DNA from: Byssothecium circinans
Taxonomy: Eukaryota > Ascomycota > Dothideomycetes > Pleosporales > Massarinaceae
Direction: 5' to 3'
DNA: 23,110 bases
Assembly: GCA_010015675.1 (NCBI GenBank)
Contig: ML976994.1
Coordinates: forward strand, 309,554-332,663
Both the position numbers and the translations under genes were made by a program. The first letter of the stretch is position 1; each line of letters opens with the position of its first letter. The notes under the pieces are model-generated. The model ran no database searches and had not been told where the DNA came from. It saw only the letters and a list, made by a program, of their open reading frames with translations. This document shows positions 9,720 through 18,329 of this stretch, one piece after another.

Positions 9720-10169
9720 AGGGAAGATCTCGGTGGGGAACAGAGGATATCAGGAGAAAACATCCCCTTTTGGCATAGAGATCTCTAGGCCAATAGAAGC
9801 GGGAGGATCAGATAAGTAAAAGAACCCAAAACAAGGACATAAAGGGGATTTTCGACTTGGGGTCAGATGGACATGGAGCAGGGAGTGAGCAAGAGGTCAA
9901 CACCATACCATCGGAGCTTTGAAAGAGGTTGGCTTGAAGTTGATCGGATAAGGGGTATCTCGAGGCCTCATGAGGGTGATGTAGATAGGGACTGAGCTTG
10001 ATATAATTATCCTGATTTCATTGCAGTTAGACGAACGTATCCAAGTTAAATTCTGACAAAATGACATAGTGACATGGTCTCCTTATTTGAGAGTAGTAAA
10101 CTGAGCCAGTACCTGAGCGCTAACTGAAAACCGAAGCCCTTGGGGTTCAAAGTCCTTTGTGCGTGCATA
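9720..10169. other. Non-coding stretch, nothing recognised
   Basis: No coherent ORF, RNA gene or repeat was found between the two minisatellites. Composition is close to balanced, with no RIP-like stop pattern to score because no frame is evident. Confidence 0.5.
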
Positions 10170-10410
10170 ATGCCTCGGAGAACCATGCCTCGGAGAACCA
10201 TGCCTCGGAGAACCATGCCTTTGAGAACCATGCCTTTGAGAACCATGCCTTGGAGAACCATGCCTTTGAGAACCATGCCTTTGAGAACCATGCCTTGGAG
10301 AGCTGTGCCTCCGAGACCGAACCTTGGAGAGCTGTGCCCCCGAGACCGAACCTTGGAGAGCTGTGCCTCCAAGACCAAACCTTGAAGAGCCATACTCTTA
10401 GAGACCAAAC
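10170..10410. repeat. 15-bp minisatellite grading into a 30-bp higher-order repeat
   Basis: Nine consecutive 15-bp units ATGCCTCGGAGAACC (variants with TTTGAG or TTGGAG) run from 10170 to about 10304. They are followed by about three 30-bp units built from CCTTGGAGAGCTGTGCC and CCGAGACCGAA. Because 15 is divisible by 3, most frames stay open, giving several spurious repeat ORFs. One frame reads GEPCL repeats and then GELCL, resembling the acidic repeats of the broken gene at 18.4 kb. The array lies just downstream of the P2 stop. Confidence 0.9.
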
Positions 10411-10552
10411 TCCATGGATATCAAAATAAGCCAAAAGAGATAAAAAGAGAAAAGAGAAAATCATAACTTTTTTCGCTTCCCAACTCGCCAATTCCTTAGC
10501 TGGCTCGATGACATCTCTTTCATTCCAGCAGCCATTACCTCAAAGTAGCAGC

Positions 10553-11362
10553 TTAGCCCTCAAAAGCCCAAGACAAGTCAGTCTCCTTAGCTGGTTTCGT
10601 CGTTATAGGTGCCGTTATCTCCTTGGTGACGGTGTTGCGGTTGGCGTGGCTTAATGACCGGCGCACCGAAGTCGATTTCATGGTGGTTCTAGATTTCTTG
10701 TGGCCTTTCTTGGTTGAACGTCCATCCAGACACTGACTCCGGGGATCAGAGCAGTCCGTCTTAATAGGCTTCGTGGTGGTGGGCTTCGGCAAAGAACTCG
10801 GCAACGTGTAAGAGTCAGATTTATTCTCAGTGGAGGCTCTCTGGTTGTTGAGTGCAGTTTGATTGCTGCTGGTGTTGGACTGAGCAGCCTGGCTGGCTTT
10901 TGCTGGTTATGAAGTTGTCGGTGCTTTGAGCCTTGGTGTATCTTGCAAACGGCTGGTGGTCGGTGACTGATTGTAACCAAGTGCCTCCGTTGCTGAATGC
11001 TTGCATTTGATAGTCTTCGAGCCTGCCAGGAATTCTGTACTCGTGCTTGGTCTGCCTGGCTCACTTGCCTTATTGTTCACCTGCTCTCGAAACTTGTCCT
11101 CAATGAGCTGAGTAACCTCGATCAGAACCTCGCTCTTGATTGACTGCCGGGCCTCTTTGACTTCAATACCAATAACCTGCTTGGAATCCTCGGTGACTTC
11201 CTTCTTGACGCTTCCCTTTCTTGACTGATTGAAGACTCCTGGAATTGCCTCCATGACGACAGAATCGCACGGCTGCATGCCTGTGTCCTTGTGTAGCTGA
11301 TCGAGCTCACGAACGCTCATACGAGTCCACCTATCTGCATATTTTCGCTCCATGTCCGTCAT
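10553..11362 (-). pseudogene. P2: paralog of P1, disabled by nonsense mutations
   Basis: From ATG 11362 the frame runs through YADRWTRMSVRELDQL, then a coiled-coil-like stretch, a Ser/Thr/Gln-rich tail and TKPAKETDLSWAFEG with TAA at 10553. The start corresponds to EYTKKWDRMS of P1 and EYVKRWPPMS of P3. One internal TAA lies at 10907-10909. Just upstream of 11362 the same frame reads TAA and TAG exactly where P3 has Gln and Trp (KQLW). So ATG 11362 is probably an internal Met and the core domain upstream (to about 11450) is mutated away. The C-terminal TKPAK motif matches P1, showing that both ends of the family are conserved. Unless the stops are read through, no full product is possible. 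Confidence 0.75.
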
Positions 11363-11449
11363 CTAGAGTTACATGGATCGTATTCCCCTAGCTCTGGTCT
11401 CCATGTTGGAAACCTACCGTGGAGACATGAAGAAAAGCAATGGAATGGA

Positions 11450-11727
11450 AACTCGAGGCCTTTCATGCAGGGCTCTAATAAGCTCCTTGTCTCAAGGCAC
11501 CTACCTAGGTATACCAGCCACCGAAACACGTCCAAGAAGGCCGGGTCTCCGAGGCCTAAGCCTTGTCGGTTTCCTGGCGTTTGGGTTGGTGGGTTGCTCT
11601 CCGTGAACGGGGTCTCCGAGCCCTGAGCCTTCGGTGTATCTTAGAAAGGAGATAACCAGAAAATCGCCTCGGTTTTCAAACTCAAAGGCCAAATTGCAAC
11701 CAAAACGCTAACATGGAAAGCAAGAAT
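11450..11727. other. Spacer between P2 and P3 with a short diverged repeat
   Basis: No supported gene. Two imperfect copies of GGGTCTCCGAGGCCTAAGCC occur near 11543 and 11609 (the second reads GGTCTCCGAGCCCTGAGCC). Their GGTCTCCGAG word resembles the CTCCGAGACCG of the 10.3-kb minisatellite. Confidence 0.5.
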
Positions 11728-11774
11728 CCCCCCCCCCCCCCCCCCCCCCCCCGCAACCAAAAAAAAAAAAAAAG
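11728..11774. repeat. C25 homopolymer followed by A16
   Basis: Twenty-five consecutive C (11728-11752), the six bases GCAACC, then sixteen A (11759-11774). On the minus strand this is T16 then G25, about 150 bp past the P3 stop. Such a long G tract is either a hypermutable microsatellite or partly a sequencing or assembly artefact. Confidence 0.9.
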
Positions 11775-11920
11775 GCTTTTGAAAATATCCACTCCAAGTT
11801 CGTAGAGGACATAGTCTCCGTGGCCGGTCTAACGGTGTGTCGATTCCATGGCAGTTCCAGCCTCCTTACAGACCTCCTTGATTGGGCTTCCACCTCCTGG
11901 CGTTCACTTTGGGAGTGGAG

Positions 11921-12730
11921 TTAGGCCGCATTATTTTCCTCCGTGGCCGTGGGCTTCGAGCTGGTGGTCGCAGTGGTTTCAGTGTTGACGGTTCCTCCTC
12001 TGGCCATATTTTCGAGAATAAGGCTCGTCCTCTCATAAGACTCGGCATATTTCAAAATTGACTCTGCCAGTTTATCGTGGTGGCCATCTCTGCCGTTTCT
12101 GACTTGTTGCCTCAGTTCAAATATGTGTTGTCTCAATTCAAATAATGGATTGTTCTTGTCCACCTTCTTGGCTCGATAAGCCTCCAAAGAGGCTATTGGA
12201 TCGTATTCGTCGGAGGAATCTTCCTCATCGAAGAATTTTTGCTTTCTCAAATCATATTTCTCAGAAATTTCATTTCCATCGAAGTAGTCGTCCATGGTGA
12301 GATCGTTGTCTTCACCAGCCTCGTGGTTGTTTGGCGCATCGGTGCTGTCGAGTTCACTGTTGCTTGCGTCGCTTTCATCTTCTGGACTGTTGATCGGCTC
12401 CGTGACCTCGCCTTTTCTCAACTTGTCGAAGTCTTTTGTGCTCATCGGTGGCCATCTCTTGACGTACTCTTGTTTGACTCGAATTTTCCACAACTGTTTT
12501 CCTTTCCCATCCCATAAGGTCTCAGGGTCTACGAAGGCCTCTGAGGTCTTGTAGTGTGAAGTCCTACTGGTCTCATGCATAAAGTATTGCAGTCTGAGTC
12601 TGCACCGAAAGACCCATACATTATAGCCATCCTTGGTCTTCGCAACCCTCATGCGCCGTGACTCCTCACTGAAGGCTAGCTTAGTGGGCTCTGTACCAGG
12701 TGCCTGGGTGCCTTTGTCCTCGGTGGGCAT
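11921..12730 (-). CDS. P3: intact member of the P paralog family, acidic
   Basis: 269 aa from ATG 12730 (MPTEDKGTQ) to TAA at 11921. Family function unknown. The core domain spans roughly residues 15-105: LAFSEESRRMR, DGYNVWVF, YFMHETS, PETLWDGKGKQLW and EYVKRWPPMSTKDFDKL. It aligns with P1, P2 and P4. The middle is very acidic and Ser/Asp-rich (about 105-180). A basic, helix-prone stretch with FELRQHIFELRQQ follows, then a Thr-rich tail. It differs from P1 after the core, so the C-terminal half varies between paralogs. There is no signal peptide. Leader DNA upstream resembles the P1 leader (CACGGAGCC(C)AAAGTC then CTTGGCCACCG) but with a frameshift. That favours a start just upstream of the core in both genes. 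No RIP-like stops are present. Confidence 0.75.
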   Translation of the reverse strand: MPTEDKGTQAPGTEPTKLAFSEESRRMRVAKTKDGYNVWVFRCRLRLQYFMHETSRTSHYKTSEAFVDPETLWDGKGKQLWKIRVKQEYVKRWPPMSTKDFDKLRKGEVTEPINSPEDESDASNSELDSTDAPNNHEAGEDNDLTMDDYFDGNEISEKYDLRKQKFFDEEDSSDEYDPIASLEAYRAKKVDKNNPLFELRQHIFELRQQVRNGRDGHHDKLAESILKYAESYERTSLILENMARGGTVNTETTATTSSKPTATEENNAA

Positions 12731-12953
12731 ATCGAGGTTCGGCAACGGTGGCCAAGAGCGTAGTCTGCAAGACTTTGGGCTCCGTGGATAGTATAGATGT
12801 ATCCTTGATTATGTGAGTAATGGGTCACCGAGGGGTTTCGCTTGCTGAATATTGAGTTCAACATACCTGATCTTCGAATGCTGTTTAAAGTACTGCTGAC
12901 GATAGACGAAATTGGGAATGTAGAGAAAAAGAAGAAAAAGACGAGAAGAGTAT

Positions 12954-12988
12954 TGCTTAAGTATTGATACCAACTAGTGCGGACTAGC
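12954..12988 (-). promoter_or_regulatory. P3 promoter: palindrome-like site and AT-rich box
   Basis: On the minus strand, GCTAGTCCGCACTAGT (complement of 12973-12988) precedes ATCAATACTTAAG-like sequence. A CT-rich leader (12900-12950) and the start region follow. A second AACTAGTGCG lies at about 12998-13007. The order matches P1. Confidence 0.5.
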
Positions 12989-13202
12989 GCAAAACAAACT
13001 AGTGCGAAATTGAGGTAAAAGAGTTTGGGAGTGTTGAGCTCGGGAATGGGATGGTCACATGGTTTTGTCACATAATCTCACGTGACCAGAAGGTTACATG
13101 GAGTAGACATGGAGCAGACGGCGTTCCTATCATATCCTCATATTTGTGTATGTGATTTTTCGTTGACAATGGGCATTGTCGTGCACAAACTTACTCCCTC
13201 GT

Positions 13203-13277
13203 CTTCACCTGAAAACAGCGCTGTCCCTGTTTCCTGCCTTCACCTGCAAACGCCCGTTTGTTTTCCGCCTTCACCTG
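13203..13277 (+). promoter_or_regulatory. Three CTTCACCTG boxes upstream of the three-exon gene
   Basis: CTTCACCTG occurs at 13203, 13238 and 13269, each containing an E-box-type CACCTG. The 13404 gene starts 127 bp after the last one. A role in its transcription is inference. The rest of 12989-13403 has no supported gene. Confidence 0.4.
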
Positions 13278-13403
13278 TGATCCTCGTCTTTACTCAAGCA
13301 TTGCGTCATTTCGCGCTGAATATCGCGCTAATTTTGAGTTATATTTGAACTGTTTCTTACGGGCTACTACCTCTTACTCGACACCACATACACGCCCTGA
13401 AGC

Positions 13404-14091
13404 ATGTCGACCCCAAACAACAAACGTCCTGCAGTCACCCATGGTGGTAGCCCCAAGAAGAAAACAAAGGTACCACCTCTTTTACTTCCGTAGCCTCTGA
13501 GACACGGTGACTGATAGCACTGCCGCGCAGAACCGCACGGAGGCTCCTCTCGTCACCGATGCCACCAAGACCAGCAACGGAGCGCAAGAGAAGGATGGCA
13601 CGGTGAGGGCTCGAGCTCTCAAGCTGATCTAGAGGCGAGTACTAACCGCGTGATAGGCATCCGCTGTCGAGAACGGAAAGAACAAGGAAGACGAGCGACT
13701 CAAAAAGCTGCAAAAGAAACTCAAGCTTCTCGAACATCAGCGGGACAAGCTAGAAGAAGTCCTCGAAGCCAACAGAGCTATCGTCGAGAAGGCCAGAGTC
13801 TACAAGCGCATCAACGCGATGTTCACCAAGGAGGACTTCGAGCGATTCGTAAAGAGGTCCATCGCCAACATTGCTCTCCTGAGGAGACTTCAGCATGTCT
13901 TGAGTGAAGCGAAATCGCCGTCTAACGGAGGCCCGGACAGTCACGAGAAGAGCGAGCCCAATGACACCGATCAGCTTACCCCCGACGGTGACTCTGGATC
14001 AAATAGCGATGGCGCCGATGGCTCAGACGATTCAGAAGGATCTTCAGTGAAATGGGAAAAGCCTCAAATGGTGGATCTAGGTGAGGATTAA
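13404..14091 (+). CDS. Intact three-exon gene: small coiled-coil protein with acidic tail, function unknown
   Basis: Exons are 13404-13469, 13531-13602 and 13657-14091, joining in frame to 190 aa. Intron 1 (61 nt) is GT...GCGCAG with a TGACTGAT branch-like site. Intron 2 (54 nt) starts GTGAGG, has TACTAAC and ends GATAG. Exon 1 ends with a basic patch, SPKKKTK, that could be a nuclear localisation signal. Residues ~55-90 are Lys/Glu/Leu heptad-rich (DERLKKLQKKLKLLEHQRDK) and predict a coiled coil. Next comes a mixed block with FTKEDFERFVKRSIANIALL, then a Ser/Asp/Gly-rich acidic tail ending KWEKPQMVDLGED. There is no signal peptide or membrane segment. I do not recognise the family. It lies between P3 and P4, on the opposite strand, and shows no RIP-like stops. 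It is the only gene here with introns inside its coding sequence. Confidence 0.85.
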
Positions 14092-14402
14092 ACAGTGAAC
14101 GATGGAGTTTGCAGTGCGGAACCTTGGGGCATGCAAGCGAGCGATTGACAGCAACGGAGAGCTGGCTGAAGTTTCTCTGCATACATGGCCTGTATTCAAA
14201 TCGAAACCCCTCATATTCATTCAGTGTAAATTGGCCTGCAGTTTTCATTCATTGATGTGATGTAAGATGCATATTCTACACACCTATCTCGCCACCGCCA
14301 TGCAATTGAAAGTCCATGTCGATCCGTCAAACCCCATCACTCTTGCCTGCAGTCTCCGTGGCCTCGCCCTGGACTATTCGCGCCATCTGAACGTGTCTCG
14401 GC
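14092..14402. other. Intergenic, convergent 3' ends
   Basis: This lies between the stop of the three-exon gene (plus strand) and the presumed end of P4 (minus strand). No gene or repeat was recognised. Confidence 0.5.
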
Positions 14403-14989
14403 CTACACCTCGGTAAATTCCTTGGAGATGTTGGGCTTGTTGTCGTGGTCTTTGCGGTAATTGACCATGAGCTAGACTATGGTGTTCACAGCCTGCTCGC
14501 ACCCTTTTTTCGCCGTCATGACCTTGAGTTTGTTGACGATTGTGTTTGAACGTCGAAAACAAATAAAGTTTATCTTTACTGTAATGAGCCTTACCTCTTA
14601 GGCCCGAGACTCTGAATGGATGTTGGTCGCGTCCATGATTTCTTCCCTTGCCACCTTCCGTGGCAGGTTTGAGTCCATCTGCCTCCGTGACGGAATCAGC
14701 GTATTCCTTTGTCAGTCTTGCGGTATCAACCTTGACTTAGTTTATTTTCTTGTTGATCTCTTCGCGCTTTCTCTTCTTCAGCTTTTCGAACCCCTTGACA
14801 CTAATTGGGGTTAGACTTGTCAACAATCAACTCAACTCAATTTGACCATCAAAATTGAGTTGAGTTGCATTCAGAGGCCTTCAAGTTGAGTTGAGTTAAT
14901 TGATAACGTAATCAGTAAGGTCTAAGTTAAGTTAAGTTAAGTTTAAGACGTTTAAGTTAAGTTAGGTTAACTTAATTAAGTTTAATTAC

Positions 14990-17452
14990 TTAGGGATCGT
15001 TGCCAAGTTTCTCGTAAAGGTAATTAAGATCATTAAGAGAGAGCTCTCCTTACGAAGACAAGGCTTGTGGAGAGCATTTGATGCCTATTCTCTTCTAGGA
15101 CTTAAGCGCCTGCAGCGCTAAGAGGAGCTTAGGCTTTATATAGAGTTGTCTAGTACCTAGTAGATCTCCTAGCTTACTAAAGGTCCTCTCACAATCAGCT
15201 ACTAAGGCTAAGATTAAGTAGATGTTAAGGGCAAGCTTTATCAAAGTAGGATATTAATTCTCTTAGAGTAGCTAGTATTTAATAGGATTAATAGCTAATA
15301 AGTTATTAGGGCTAAGAGGAGGCTCCTTCTTCTATAGTTTAAACTCGTCGTTAAGCGTCTGCTCCTTCTGTTTAATAGCAGCCTGCATCAAACTATTAAG
15401 GAAGGCTGCCTGGCTGCTTCCAGCGTTGACTTTATAGCGCTTAGCAGGCCGTTGATTGCCCTCATCACCCTGCACGTTAGCAGCCTTAATAGCTATTCAA
15501 TCCTTGTATAATTTCTAGAGCGCTAGGAAGGCCTAATGGTTGCTCGGCAGCTAGTCCTACTATAGATAAGGGCCCTTCTCTACCTCATCCTAGTTATTAG
15601 GGACCCTCTAAGCGCTATCAAGATAGTGTTTATACGTTAGATAGAGGATTATTACGGCGTAGTAGACTAAGGACGCGTTAAGCTTATTATAGTACTCTAA
15701 GAGCTTCTTATATATGGTATTAACGTTAGTTATTAAGTAGTCCTTAGGCGCGTCTTTAGCTGTATAGTCTACTTTAGCAAGGCGCTCCTTCATCTATTTA
15801 AGCTTATTAAGCAGGAACTTAAAGGCGATAATAACCTTTTAGATAGCTCTATAGTTGCTGACTTTAGTCCTACCTTGCAGCTACCTTATCGCCTCCTTAA
15901 AGGGCGCGAGTAGCCTAATATACTTAGTAATTGTCGCCTAGTCCTTTGCAGTAAAACCTCCCTTAGTAATAAAGAGCCTTGGCTTAAGTCTCTTAGTTAA
16001 CAGCTCTCTCCGCCATGAGGCAGTCTCAGCTCTATAGTCCTACGCGCGGAAATTAATATACGCGTTAATGGGCCCTGCCAGCTTAGCCGCGCGCTTAAAG
16101 CAGGCGTGATAAGAGTTCTAGCGAGTCTTAATGGGCTTAACAAGCTCTTTCAGCCTAAAGCCCTGCGTCTTAAGACGCTTTGCCTCCTTAATTTAGAAGC
16201 GCTTAAGGAGCTATTAGGATTATAGTATATATATTAATAAGATAACGTTAAATAATACTCTAATAGGGCCGTATTTCTACTATTCCTTTATAAGCTTCTT
16301 CTCCTTATCTAAGTTCTCCTTATTATTTTTAAACGCCTTTTTATCCTTGCCCTATATAACTGTTTAAGCGGCTAGGTTAATGATGTAGCACGTATAGCGT
16401 AGCTAATAATAGGGCGCGTAGAAGTTATACTCCTCTAATAGCGCGTTAATTACTAAGTCATTGTTTATAGCATTATTAAGTATAAAGTAACCTAGTTGCT
16501 TTTTACTAATTTTAAACATCTTAAGCATTGCTTAGACGACTAACGTGAGGTTCCTACCTAAGTGCTTGCCGTAAAGCTCTAGTAGGCTAATAAGGTAGTC
16601 TAATACGCCTCCGCTTAAGCCTAGGTAGTGTATACATATCCTAGTAAGTACTTACTTGCCTCTAGTTAACGTCTAATTATTAAAACTTATATATATAAGT
16701 AAACGTGATTGCTTTAAGAAATTAATAATAGTAGGGATATAGGACTTATACTTATGAAGGATAGCATCTTAGAGACTATTATAACTTTGCTAAAGGCTTG
16801 CTTCTGCCATAGGATTAGTGGCTTTAATTATTGCTTAAAACTTTAGTCTCTTAATAACGCATAACGACTAGTTATTAGCAATTACCTAGTCTTTAACGGC
16901 TTCTTTAAATCGCACCTTAGAGAAGGCGCTAGCTAGCGCGTTAGTAACTTCTTAAAAGACCTAAACCCTATTAGACTATATAGCTATAAAGATTAATAAC
17001 TACCCTAGTAGTAAATTTAATTTAATTTTACCTTCCTTACTAATGCCATATCCGTGGACATTCTACTATAGATAGGTAGCTACTAAGCTTATTAATTAAT
17101 AGACGTTAAACTTACTACTAGTTTTCTTATATTAATAGTAGTACTTATAGAGCTAGAACTTCTTTTCTTACTATTAATACTAAACTAGCTAGCCATATTA
17201 ATATATCTAGCTTGGCCTACTACCTTGGCCGTGTTTATAAGCTCTCTTCTATAGATGAGGCACTCTCATCTATTTAAGGCCCTCTTACGTTAAATCATCG
17301 TCATTATCTACTACTATATAGGCTTAGGCATCTATATTAGTAGTCGATTTATCGTTAGGTTTAGCGCGTAGAGAAGTAGGTTTTAGGCGCTATTTCTTAT
17401 GGTTTATAAGCTAGACTTAGTCTTTAAAGGCTTTCTTAAGGTTCTAGTTTAT
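14990..17452 (-). pseudogene. hAT-4 transposase, heavily mutated
   Basis: The frame runs from 17452, where the MNxNL start reads ATA, to TAA at 14990 after LYEKLGNDP. Recognisable blocks are a BED-like zone near 17130-17180, SFNN with TAG at the first DDE block (16673-16681), the VGYFVLDNA-equivalent near 16460-16500, and a well-kept dimerisation block LIKLALNIYL to CERTFSKLGDLLGTRQLY near 15120-15210. That block precedes LQALKS and TAG. Both TAG and TAA stops are frequent and many other codons have drifted to AT-rich forms. This is a deeper RIP-like load than in hAT-1. Confidence 0.88.
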
Positions 17453-17634
17453 ATCTAGTAATTAAGGCGTAGGTAAGTAGTATAGTTAATATAAAATAGT
17501 AATAGTTAACGCGTTAATAAGCTTCTAAGTGCGTCTCTCGCTAAGGCTACCTATTAAGGACTAGCTTAACTGTTAATTAGCCAATAGAGTGACTCTACGC
17601 GACTACCTGGCACTTCTCTACCTAGCCTCTATCA

Positions 17635-17790
17635 CGAACTTAATTTGAACTCAATCAGCTCAATCAACTCAATCAACTTGAGCCTCTCTGATTGAGTTGA
17701 GTTGAGTTTAAGCGGCTCTCGAATTGAGTTGAGTTGAGTTGATAAACTCAATCAACTCAATCAAGTAATTGGGTTCGAGTTGATTGTTGA
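17635..17790. repeat. hAT-4 right subterminal repeats, word AACTCAATC
   Basis: Direct and inverted copies of CTCAATCAACTC and TTGAGTTGAGTTG, mirrored at 14825-14990 at the left end. Some left-end copies have decayed to AAGTTAAGTTAAG, as C to T change would give. Confidence 0.85.
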
Positions 17791-18329
17791 CAAGTCTAAT
17801 TGGGGTCCACGTCTTGATGTATCCGTCATGGACTCTCTTCTTCTATCCTTGCTTACCATTTCCGTTTCATATAGTGTCTAAGTTGATGTACTTAGCCGAC
17901 GTCTCCAAGTATCAGCACTAGTCTTATGCGTAAAGTATCGTGGTCTTAACCTGCATCAATATACCGAAACATCTCGTCCACCGATGGCTGCAGCAATTGG
18001 AATACGATGGCTGTCATTATTGGCAGCAAATTCTGCAAACTCCGTACTCTGTGCCTCTGTGGCGTAGCCCTCCGAGGCTATGGTCGTGTCTTCCATATGG
18101 TGAGGCTCAGATGTTTTGGTTGAGACGAGGGTTCCACCGAGGATCTAGTTTGCGTAGGGACCGTCTCTTTGGTATGAGAGAAAGAGCTTTGCCACCATGT
18201 AGGCCAAAGCTCAAAGAAGAGTACCTTAAAGTCTCCAGAATTTCACATACTGGTACTATAGTGGGGCACAGGCGCGGCTAGGATTCGCGCTACCAGACTA
18301 CATGGCGAATATATTTGGGCATGCTCTGA

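Larger units (their letters stand above)
14812..17798 (-). mobile_element. hAT-4: complete hAT transposon, 2987 bp, perfect 8-bp target duplication
   Basis: Terminal inverted repeats TAGACTTGTCAACAATCAAC at 14812 and its complement ending at 17798 are identical over about 20 bp. Direct repeats ATTGGGGT flank it at 14804-14811 and 17799-17806. Subterminal AACTCAATCAACTC / TTGAGTTGAGTTG words lie at both ends (14825-14990 and 17635-17790). It is the most heavily mutated of the four elements internally, yet its termini are the best preserved. Confidence 0.95.
14403..18096 (-). pseudogene. P4: paralog of P3, split by hAT-4 and carrying nonsense mutations and a frameshift
   Basis: It starts at ATG 18096 (MEDTTIASEGYATEAQ). 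The core domain then reads EFAEFAANNDS, GGRDVSVY then TGA then CRL, and YFTHKTS. A one-base frame change follows, then NLDTI, TGA, NGNGKQG, TAG and YIKTWTP, ending at 17807. Each stop replaces a Trp of P3. hAT-4 occupies 14812-17798. Coding resumes at 14811 with TPISVKGFEKLKK, matching PPMSTKDFDKL of P3. The 8-bp target duplication accounts for the repeated codons. Another TAA follows in the KKIN-VKV stretch. The C-terminal part is basic (NKLKVMTAKKG) and ends EFTEV at 14403. It needs one more frame change or an intron near 14560. It cannot make a product as it stands. Confidence 0.72.

Noticed and set aside
9518..9763. 81-codon minus-strand ORF with Leu-Pro-Thr-Lys repeats
   Set aside because: It is generated by the 15-bp minisatellite and the duplicated promoter-like block.
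10140..10491. Five overlapping ORFs on both strands in the minisatellite
   Set aside because: A 15-bp period keeps any frame open, so the ORFs are a by-product of the repeat.
1..17452. Many in-frame TAG codons as a possible recoded genetic code
   Set aside because: TAG replaces both Trp and Gln, TGG and CAG still occur in the same frames, and aligned copies differ at the same codons. Mutation explains it better than recoding.
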